From JAEDES01 sp045649455 (GTDB lineage: Bacteria > Bacillota_I > Bacilli_A > RF39 > UBA660), in contig JAZRPV010000026.1 of NCBI GenBank assembly GCA_045649455.1, forward strand, positions 1-48,506: a stretch of DNA of 48,506 bases. The letters run 5' to 3'. The notes below the pieces were generated by a model. That model was not told the origin of the DNA. It was given only the letters and a program-made list of their open reading frames with translations, and did no database searches. Shown in pieces: positions 42,998-48,506 of the stretch. A program made the position numbers and the translations under genes. Numbering within the stretch: position 1 is the stretch's first letter; the number at the start of each line of letters is the position of its first letter.

Positions 42998-43539
42998 CTA
43001 TATATTCCATCATATGTAAAGGTATTTATAAAACAAATGATTATAATATTGTATCTATTCCAGAAGATAAAGTTATTACTGAACATCTTACATTAGAAGA
43101 AACAATTAAAGAAGATATAACTACTAAACCTCCAATCATAGAAAATACATCTATTGGTTCATTAATAATAGAAAAAATAAATCTAAATAAACCACTATAT
43201 CCAGTTAATGATAAAAAAAATAATATTGAAGAAAATATTACCATCTTACCCGGTTCTCTTTCTCCAGAGAAAGAAAATAGTATCATCTTTTTAGCAGCCC
43301 ATTCCGGTCCTGCACCAAATTCTTATTTTAATGACCTAGATCAATTACAAGAAAAAGATAAAGTAATTTTAAATATAAATAATAAAGAATATATTTATGC
43401 AGTTACATCAATTTGGGAAACAAATAAAGATGGGACTATTGAAGTATATAAACAATCAACTAATCAGTTAATTCTAACTACATGTAGTAAAAAAGATAAA
43501 AACAAACAATTAATTATAAACACAATAAAAGAGTCCTAA
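42967..43539 (+). CDS. Sortase, likely dedicated to the adjacent adhesin
   Basis: A 190-aa protein with an N-terminal TM helix (about 4-20) and a sortase domain (about 62-188). Catalytic H112 is in FLAAHSGP and C173 in LILTTCSK; the signal IENTSIGSLIIEKINLNKPLYP at the domain start is typical. The third catalytic residue, usually Arg before the last strand (RLIV), reads Gln181 (NKQLII), with Lys180 beside it. The gene overlaps the adhesin by 31 nt in another frame and has no clear ribosome site, so translation is probably coupled. Class cannot be assigned securely. Confidence 0.87.
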   Translation: MAKIKIIILLTIYSIICKGIYKTNDYNIVSIPEDKVITEHLTLEETIKEDITTKPPIIENTSIGSLIIEKINLNKPLYPVNDKKNNIEENITILPGSLSPEKENSIIFLAAHSGPAPNSYFNDLDQLQEKDKVILNINNKEYIYAVTSIWETNKDGTIEVYKQSTNQLILTTCSKKDKNKQLIINTIKES

Positions 43540-43548
43540 GACTCTTTT
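43527..43548. terminator. Bidirectional terminator with both stop codons in its loop
   Basis: A 9-bp stem AAAAGAGTC/GACTCTTTT (43527-43535 with 43540-43548). The sortase TAA (43537-43539) and the protease TAG (43536-43538, minus strand) overlap inside the 4-nt loop. Confidence 0.9.
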
Positions 43549-44789
43549 TTATTTAATACTTCTAAAGCTTTTTGTAATTGAGCATCATTCTCCTCAGTAG
43601 GATTATCATAATACTCTTTACTTTGTTCAATTACAACATCAGGATTTAATCCTTTATCTTGTAAACTCTTACCTTTAGATGTTAACCATCTTTGAGTAGT
43701 ATATTTTAAACTAGAACCTCCAGGTAATTCAACTGCTTTTTGAATTGAACCTTTACCATATGTAGTAACTCCTACGATAGTAGCTTTCTTATATTTATCA
43801 TGGAATGCTGATGCTAAAATTTCTGAAGCAGAAGCACTTCCTTCATCAACTAACACTACTACTGGATAATTTCTAGTAGTTTTATCAGTTGTATAAACTT
43901 TCTTTTGTTTTCCTTTAGTTTCAATTCTATAAATTTCAACATTCTTACCTAAGAACATATCTAAAATTTCATTAACTTGATTTAATCTTCCACCAGTATT
44001 ACATCTAACATCAATAATTAAAGATTCAATTTTTTTCTTCTCTAATTTTTTCAATTCTTTTTCAAATTGTTTAAATGTATTAGCAGCAAAATTATCTATT
44101 TTAATATAACCAACATTATTATCTTTAACACTACTAAATACTGATTGAATTTGAATAATATCTCTAGTAACTTCAAACTTTAATCTTTCACCTTCACGCA
44201 TAACTTCTAATTTAACACTAGTACCTTTTTTACCAGTTAATAATTGAGAAATTTCTTCAAGTGTAGATTTAGTTATATCATTTTTATCAACAGCAACGAT
44301 TAAATCATCAACTTTTAAACCAGCTTTTTCAGCAGGTGAATCTTTTACAACCTCAGTAATTGTACAATCTCCATCAGTCCATGTAATTGTAATACCAAGT
44401 CCAACATATTCTCCATCTACTGATTGATTAAAACTATATGTTTGATTATTATCTAAATAAGTTGAATAAGGATCATTTAAAATACTAACCATACCTGATA
44501 TAGCAGCATTCATTAAATCTTTTTCATCAACATCTTCATAATATTCATCTACAATATTAGTATAAGTTGAAATAACTTCTTGTAATTCTTCACTAGCTTC
44601 TTTACCAACTAATCCTAAATTACTAGTAGAAATAATACATCCAACTATAATACCAAATAATACAGAAATAAATATTATAACAACTACTTCAAATATATTA
44701 AAACCATCATCTTTATTCTTAGAAAAAATCTTTTTAAAGTTTAGTTTTTTCTTAGTCTTTTTAATTACTGCAGATAACTTTTTCTTCAC
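43536..44789 (-). CDS. S41-family C-terminal processing protease (CtpA/CtpB-like)
   Basis: A 417-aa membrane-anchored serine protease: TM helix about 32-55, helical N-domain, PDZ domain (about 118-205, GLGITITWTDG to KLEVMREG), and peptidase domain with the nucleophile region GSASASE (317-323) and general-base Lys346 in YGKGSIQ. Family members cleave exposed C-termini outside the membrane; in Bacillus the CtpB enzyme triggers sigma-K activation in sporulation. A role there is possible but not shown. Start ATG at 44789. Confidence 0.95.
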   Translation of the reverse strand: MKKKLSAVIKKTKKKLNFKKIFSKNKDDGFNIFEVVVIIFISVLFGIIVGCIISTSNLGLVGKEASEELQEVISTYTNIVDEYYEDVDEKDLMNAAISGMVSILNDPYSTYLDNNQTYSFNQSVDGEYVGLGITITWTDGDCTITEVVKDSPAEKAGLKVDDLIVAVDKNDITKSTLEEISQLLTGKKGTSVKLEVMREGERLKFEVTRDIIQIQSVFSSVKDNNVGYIKIDNFAANTFKQFEKELKKLEKKKIESLIIDVRCNTGGRLNQVNEILDMFLGKNVEIYRIETKGKQKKVYTTDKTTRNYPVVVLVDEGSASASEILASAFHDKYKKATIVGVTTYGKGSIQKAVELPGGSSLKYTTQRWLTSKGKSLQDKGLNPDVVIEQSKEYYDNPTEENDAQLQKALEVLNKKES

Positions 44790-44856
44790 TTTATCACCTC
44801 ATAATATCATATAATTATCATATCATAACAACCTAAAAAATAAAATCATAAATAGA

Positions 44857-44880
44857 AAAAAGACAATTACTTGTCTTTTT
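44857..44880 (-). terminator. Terminator of the thioredoxin-like gene
   Basis: A 10-bp stem AAAAAGACAA/TTGTCTTTTT with loop TTAC and a T-tract on the minus strand. Confidence 0.88.
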
Positions 44881-45397
44881 ATTTACTTAAATAATCAACT
44901 ACTTTATCAGTTCCTTCAATATATTCTCTAACCATACCATCTCTAAATCTAATAATAGTAGTTCCCTTAATAGCTAACTCAGTAGCATCTTTAGGATTTT
45001 TATTTGATGTATCAGATACAGAATTCTTATTTAATGCATTACCTAAATCAACAGTATATACTTTTAAAGCATCTTCTTTTGATTCATAAGTATAAATTGC
45101 ATTTAAAACTTTAGATGCATCTTCATCATCAAAATCATAATAAACTACTAAATATTTAGATGTATTCATAGAGAAACTAGAACCTGCTAAAATTTCATCA
45201 TATTGAATAGTAGTTTCTTCCTTAGTATCTTTTTTTGTACCAAAATCACCAACTAATATATATGTTAATAAATAGAAGAATCCAAATACTAACGCAACTA
45301 TAATAAATGTTCTAATAATTCCTTTAACAGAAGGACTATTATTTACATCTTCAATCTTTTTACTCTCTTCTTTTTTAATTACTTCTTTCTTTTTCAT
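44879..45397 (-). CDS. Membrane-anchored thioredoxin-fold-like protein without CxxC
   Basis: A 172-aa protein with a charged cytoplasmic N-terminus, a TM helix (about 26-50) and an outside domain. The end IKGTTIIRFRDGMVREYIEG is the cis-Pro/last-strand pattern of thioredoxins (with Thr where Pro is usual), and KYLVVYYDFDDEDASKVLNAIYTY fits the first strand-helix, but the active-site cysteines are absent (FDDEDA). It is therefore unlikely to be a redox enzyme. A non-redox adaptor fold is my best reading. Confidence 0.6.
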   Translation of the reverse strand: MKKKEVIKKEESKKIEDVNNSPSVKGIIRTFIIVALVFGFFYLLTYILVGDFGTKKDTKEETTIQYDEILAGSSFSMNTSKYLVVYYDFDDEDASKVLNAIYTYESKEDALKVYTVDLGNALNKNSVSDTSNKNPKDATELAIKGTTIIRFRDGMVREYIEGTDKVVDYLSK

Positions 45398-45414
45398 GTT
45401 ATCACCACGAAAAA

Positions 45415-45423
45415 ATTATAACA
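45415..45423 (-). promoter_or_regulatory. Putative extended -10 promoter of the thioredoxin-like gene
   Basis: TGT-TATAAT on the minus strand, 18 bp before the start codon; no clear -35. Confidence 0.45.
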
Positions 45424-45436
45424 TATCGAAAAAAAT

Positions 45437-45454
45437 AAATAAAGTCCTTTATTT
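45437..45454 (-). terminator. Terminator of the YdcC/GerS-like gene
   Basis: A 7-bp A/T-rich stem AAATAAA/TTTATTT with loop GTCC and a following T-rich run on the minus strand. Confidence 0.65.
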
Positions 45455-46444
45455 TATACTAGTTACAGGCAATTCATAAATAGATTGAGCAACTTCTATT
45501 AATTCATCTTTACTCATTACTTCACTTATTAAATAATACTCAATCCCGTTACTAGTCCAAGATAAAGAAGTATCTGTCATAACACCTAATGTATCCATTA
45601 ATTGATAAGGTTCCCCAAAGGTTGGAATAATAGTGAACTCATCCTCAACACTTGCAGTCTCCTCAACTAATAAAAATGATTTATCCCCTTCAAAAGTTAA
45701 AATAACCCTTTCACCAAAATCTGTTTTTATTCTTTCTTCATTAGTTAGTTTAGTCCCATCTGGAATAAATAAAGGATACATAGTATCTTCAAATATGCTT
45801 GTCTCTTTTACTTCTTCAATCTCAAATGTACTCATAATTTCATCTATTTCAAAATAATCATCACTAAATTTAGGAGAATAATCAATGTCATCAAATACCA
45901 TTTTCATACAAATAAGATCTTCACTATTATATACATATATTTTAGTAATATTATATTTATCATCTAAAATAATCTTTTCTTTAACTAAATTTTTATTATT
46001 TGGATAATTAACTTTATTAGTAATTTCAAATCCTTTATCAGTCTTCTTAAATTTATATTCAGAATCATTCTTAATATCATCTAAAACTTTATCTAATAAA
46101 TATATTTGAGAATTATTATATGGCCAATCACTTTGAAATTTAAAACTCTTATTTAATGAAGGTGTAAGTATAAATACTCCATCATCATTCTTCAAAATAA
46201 CTTGACTATGATTATTAGACTGATTAGTTAATACTACTTTATAATAATCATCTTTCTTATGACCAACAGAAATATCATAAACATATACCTCATCATTATT
46301 TAAGATTTCTAATGTACCATTTAATTTATAACCAACTTTATTATTAATATTCTTTTCTAATTCTTTGATAACATCCTTATCATTAACCTTCCCACAACCA
46401 CATAATAAAAATACACAACACATCAATAAAATTAATTTTTTCAT
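45449..46444 (-). CDS. YdcC/GerS-like lipoprotein (sporulation/germination associated)
   Basis: A 331-aa lipoprotein (lipobox LLCGC, C17). Residues about 20-205 form a LolA-like domain, and the block SQVILKNDDGVFILTPSLN followed by KSFKFQSDWPYNNSQIYLL is strikingly similar to Bacillus YdcC, a sigma-E sporulation protein, and to the related clostridial GerS, needed for germination. A second domain (about 215-331, ending EVAQSIYELPV) resembles DUF4367. A mother-cell-type promoter lies upstream, in line with this role. It ends in its own terminator. Confidence 0.82.
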   Translation of the reverse strand: MKKLILLMCCVFLLCGCGKVNDKDVIKELEKNINNKVGYKLNGTLEILNNDEVYVYDISVGHKKDDYYKVVLTNQSNNHSQVILKNDDGVFILTPSLNKSFKFQSDWPYNNSQIYLLDKVLDDIKNDSEYKFKKTDKGFEITNKVNYPNNKNLVKEKIILDDKYNITKIYVYNSEDLICMKMVFDDIDYSPKFSDDYFEIDEIMSTFEIEEVKETSIFEDTMYPLFIPDGTKLTNEERIKTDFGERVILTFEGDKSFLLVEETASVEDEFTIIPTFGEPYQLMDTLGVMTDTSLSWTSNGIEYYLISEVMSKDELIEVAQSIYELPVTSIK

Positions 46445-46465
46445 TTTTCACCCCATATCTAGTAA

Positions 46466-46491
46466 ATAATATGGAATAAAAAAATTAATAT
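46466..46491 (-). promoter_or_regulatory. Putative sigma-E-type promoter of the YdcC/GerS-like gene
   Basis: Minus strand ATATT (-35 core), 13 bp, CATATTAT (6/8 to CATACANT). No sigma-A -10 is seen in this short gap. Spacing is one base shorter than the usual 14. Confidence 0.45.
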
Positions 46492-46499
46492 ACCAAAAA

Positions 46500-46524
46500 A
46501 AAGAAATAGCTTAACTATTTCTTT
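46500..46524 (-). terminator. Terminator of the cdaA-cdaR operon
   Basis: A 10-bp stem AAAGAAATAG/CTATTTCTTT with 5-nt loop and eight T on the minus strand, overlapping the cdaR stop. Confidence 0.88.
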
Positions 46525-47873
46525 TCAGTAATCTTAATTTTAACTTTCTTTGTCTTAGAAGCATAAGTTAACTTCAAGTCATCTCCAGTTACTTTAACTT
46601 CAACATCATGTGTACCAACACCAAGTTTTTCTAAGTCTACATAAGCTTTAATTGATGAAGGATCTAATGCATCAACATTTTCCTTACTTCCGCTTACTAC
46701 AACTGTTACTTGTCTATCATCTTCAGTTAAAGCTTGAACATTATACTTACTATTTAAGTTTTCAGTACTAATAGAAATATTTTCAAATTCCTTAGTAACA
46801 GAGTTATCAACATATACTTTAACAGTTAATGTCTTAGAACTTAATTCAGTAATTCCAGAAGGTTTCTTTAATGTTACATGGAAATCTTTATTCTTTTCTA
46901 ATCCCTTAACATCAATTTCAACTTCTAATACTTCAATCTTTTCAACAGCTTCTTGATCACCATAAATAGTTACACTATTTACACTAGAATCAATAGCTTT
47001 AATTGCTTTACCAAATGCTAAGCTTCCAGTTGGAACAATCTTAATTGGTACTTCTTTACTTGGAGAAGTAATTGTAATCTTAGCAGTTACTGTCTTAGGT
47101 ACAACTTCAACATCTAAAATCTTACCTTCAGCATCATAAGCTACTAAAGGAACATCCTTTAATGTTAAAACACCAGCTTTAGGATTTGGAATATTATCAA
47201 CATCTACTAATGCTTTAACTGTAGCAACTTGTTGAAGTTTATATTCAGCTCCTTTAACAATAACATTATCTCTATCTAATTCAATATCACTAATAAATAA
47301 TTTACTATCTAAACTATCTTTATGTAATACATCATAAGTTAAACTTCTAGTTTCACTAACTTTTTCATAAATAGTTACTGTAACATTTGAAGGATCTAAC
47401 TTATAATCTAAAGATTTTAATCTTTGAGCATACTTTAAAGTAACTTTGTGATTTCCAGGCTTTAAACCAGTTAAATCAACAGATACACCTTTAGATGGAG
47501 ATTGTTTAGCTAAGAAGATGTGTCTTCTTTGACCAACTAAAGTAATATCTACACTCTCAGGTAAACCTTCTACAACATATAATTCTTCATTAAATACTGC
47601 TGTAACAGGTTGATCATATAAAATCTCTGCATATTGATCAATCATAACATTCGATTCTTGATCAATATAAATAAATATACCAAAAGCCATTACTAAACTA
47701 ATAATAATCAACGTTGATTTCTTACTAATCATTTTATCAAAACTCTTAGTATTATCTTTAAATAAATTCATTAAAACCAAAATAACTTTTGTAACAGGAG
47801 TTATCAACCATTTATCAAAGAACATTCCGAAAAGACGAATAATTCTACCTATTAATCTAAATACTTTCTTCAT
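46515..47873 (-). CDS. cdaR: YbbR-domain regulator of diadenylate cyclase (CdaR)
   Basis: A 452-aa protein: basic N-terminus, TM helix (about 52-72), then four YbbR repeats outside the membrane (about 78-160, 165-255, 260-345, 350-450). Each ends in the pattern GxHxVxLK or GTHDVEVK. CdaR binds CdaA and tunes c-di-AMP synthesis. The start ATG overlaps the cdaA end by 17 bp. In Bacillus the operon continues with glmM; here it ends in a terminator after cdaR. Confidence 0.94.
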   Translation of the reverse strand: MKKVFRLIGRIIRLFGMFFDKWLITPVTKVILVLMNLFKDNTKSFDKMISKKSTLIIISLVMAFGIFIYIDQESNVMIDQYAEILYDQPVTAVFNEELYVVEGLPESVDITLVGQRRHIFLAKQSPSKGVSVDLTGLKPGNHKVTLKYAQRLKSLDYKLDPSNVTVTIYEKVSETRSLTYDVLHKDSLDSKLFISDIELDRDNVIVKGAEYKLQQVATVKALVDVDNIPNPKAGVLTLKDVPLVAYDAEGKILDVEVVPKTVTAKITITSPSKEVPIKIVPTGSLAFGKAIKAIDSSVNSVTIYGDQEAVEKIEVLEVEIDVKGLEKNKDFHVTLKKPSGITELSSKTLTVKVYVDNSVTKEFENISISTENLNSKYNVQALTEDDRQVTVVVSGSKENVDALDPSSIKAYVDLEKLGVGTHDVEVKVTGDDLKLTYASKTKKVKIKITEKK

Positions 47874-48506
47874 CTTTATCTTCCTCTACTTCTTCTTCAA
47901 TTTCAATATCTTGTTTTGGTTTTAATTCATCTATTAATAACATTCTAACATCATCTAAAGTTAAATTATAAAGTAGTTCACCTTTTAAAGCGATTGAGAT
48001 ACGTCCAGTTTCTTCTGAAACAACAATACATATAGCATCAGTTTCTTCAGCAAGACCAAGTGCAGCTCTATGTCTTGTACCTAAACGTTTATTTAACTTA
48101 GGACTATTACTTGTTGGGAATACCGCTCCAGCACAAGTAATTCTATCTCCTTGAATAATACATCCACCATCATGTAATGGATTACCTTCATAGAATATAG
48201 CAACTAATAAATCACTTGATAAATCGGCATAAACTTTTTTAGCTTTCTCAATATAATTTGCTAAAGAAACATCTCTTTCTAAAACAATTAGAGCACCTAT
48301 TCTTTCTCTAGACATATATTCACAAGCATTAACTATTTCATAAACTAATCTTTCTCTTTCATCAACAGTTAACACTTTATGTCTACCTAATAATTGACTT
48401 CTTCCTATACTCTCTAAAACAGTTCTAATTTCTGGTTGGAATATTACTATAAGCGCAAGTGGTCCCCAAGCTATTACGTATTCTAATAACAATCCTATTG
48501 TATAAA
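47857..48506 (-). CDS. cdaA: Diadenylate cyclase CdaA (5' end cut by window edge)
   Basis: The reading frame is open through 48506, so the N-terminal membrane helices are outside the window; about 216 codons are present. The DAC domain shows QPEIRTVLESIGR, the catalytic motif region NPLHDGGCII and the GTRHRAALGL motif that binds ATP phosphates. CdaA makes the signalling nucleotide c-di-AMP from two ATP and controls potassium, osmotic and wall homeostasis. In the first motif the usual DGA reads DGG. The C-terminus is a long acidic tail (EIEEEVEEDKDEESI). Confidence 0.95.
   Translation of the reverse strand, partial: YTIGLLLEYVIAWGPLALIVIFQPEIRTVLESIGRSQLLGRHKVLTVDERERLVYEIVNACEYMSRERIGALIVLERDVSLANYIEKAKKVYADLSSDLLVAIFYEGNPLHDGGCIIQGDRITCAGAVFPTSNSPKLNKRLGTRHRAALGLAEETDAICIVVSEETGRISIALKGELLYNLTLDDVRMLLIDELKPKQDIEIEEEVEEDKDEESI

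Noticed and set aside
42940..43000. The adhesin and sortase could be one broken gene (frameshift), with the sortase TM segment acting as the adhesin's sorting helix.
   Set aside because: The sortase has its own intact catalytic domain and TM helix, and the adhesin ends in a plausible helix with a clean stop. A short overlap with coupling is simpler. I keep the read check as a test.
1..48506. CRISPR array, prophage, transposon, rRNA or tRNA genes.
   Set aside because: I saw no regularly spaced repeats, integrase or transposase genes, terminal repeats or tRNA-like cloverleafs on either strand.
1..48506. Mycoplasma-type code with UGA as Trp.
   Set aside because: Trp is coded by TGG throughout, and TGA closes a frame right at a terminator (16256-16258).

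Overview
The window is a very AT-rich chromosomal segment from a low-GC Gram-positive bacterium of the class Bacilli. The best fit is an uncultured gut lineage near Erysipelotrichales/RF39; this is inferred from gene content and not proven. UGA is used as a stop codon, so this is not a Mycoplasma-type code. The endospore lineage shows in an alpha/beta-type small acid-soluble spore protein, a Cse60 homologue, a YdcC/GerS-like lipoprotein and an SpoVB/YtgP-type flippase. The cell wall is Gram-positive: FemAB transferase, two M15B DD-carboxypeptidases, lipoproteins, EzrA and a sortase. There are no rRNA or tRNA genes, IS elements, CRISPR arrays or prophage genes, and most genes lie on the minus strand.

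Layout: 1-6.7 kb carries nrnA-like (cut by the edge), ackA, a HExxH protein, a spore SASP, thiI, a TasA/camelysin-like surface protein and ezrA. At 6.7-7.6 kb, rpsD stands alone on the plus strand behind a textbook sigma-A promoter and a leader whose pairing forms a double pseudoknot (S4 autoregulation). From 7.6-16 kb come a cohesin-like membrane protein, a histidine phosphatase, an anchored beta-propeller, a Tyr T-box operon (CYTH-tyrS), a second propeller, a four-gene envelope operon (lipoprotein, acidic protein, ytxG, ytxH) and trmB. From 16-22 kb: a small coiled-coil protein, FemAB, a GT-C glycosyltransferase, a MurJ/YtgP flippase, cse60 and a second TasA-like protein with a DUF6273-like C-terminus. 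From 22-25 kb a three-gene operon encodes a zinc-ribbon/possible nucleotidyltransferase protein, a PHP phosphoesterase and a Fic protein. From 25-31.4 kb: a Leu T-box operon (3-TM protein, leuS), then GH31 with a partner of unknown function. From 31.5-36.3 kb: two convergent M15B carboxypeptidases, a patatin, a YhcC-type radical SAM protein and DUF1294. From 36.3-41.4 kb: SPFH-NfeD, an Ig-like surface protein, a 2,4-diaminopentanoate dehydrogenase-like enzyme and fhs. From 41.4-43.5 kb: a thioester adhesin overlapping its own sortase. From 43.5 kb to the right edge: a Ctp protease, a thioredoxin-like membrane protein, the YdcC/GerS-like lipoprotein, cdaR and cdaA (cut by the edge).

Regulation is unusually legible. 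Many promoters have a 17-bp spacer and near-consensus boxes, nearly every transcription unit ends in a hairpin plus T-tract, and two T-box leaders and one ribosomal-protein leader are present. The observations most worth following are the thioester adhesin/sortase pair with a non-canonical sorting end and an Arg-to-Gln change in the sortase, the Fic-PHP-(NTase-like) operon, and the GH31 enzyme lacking the usual acid/base Asp.
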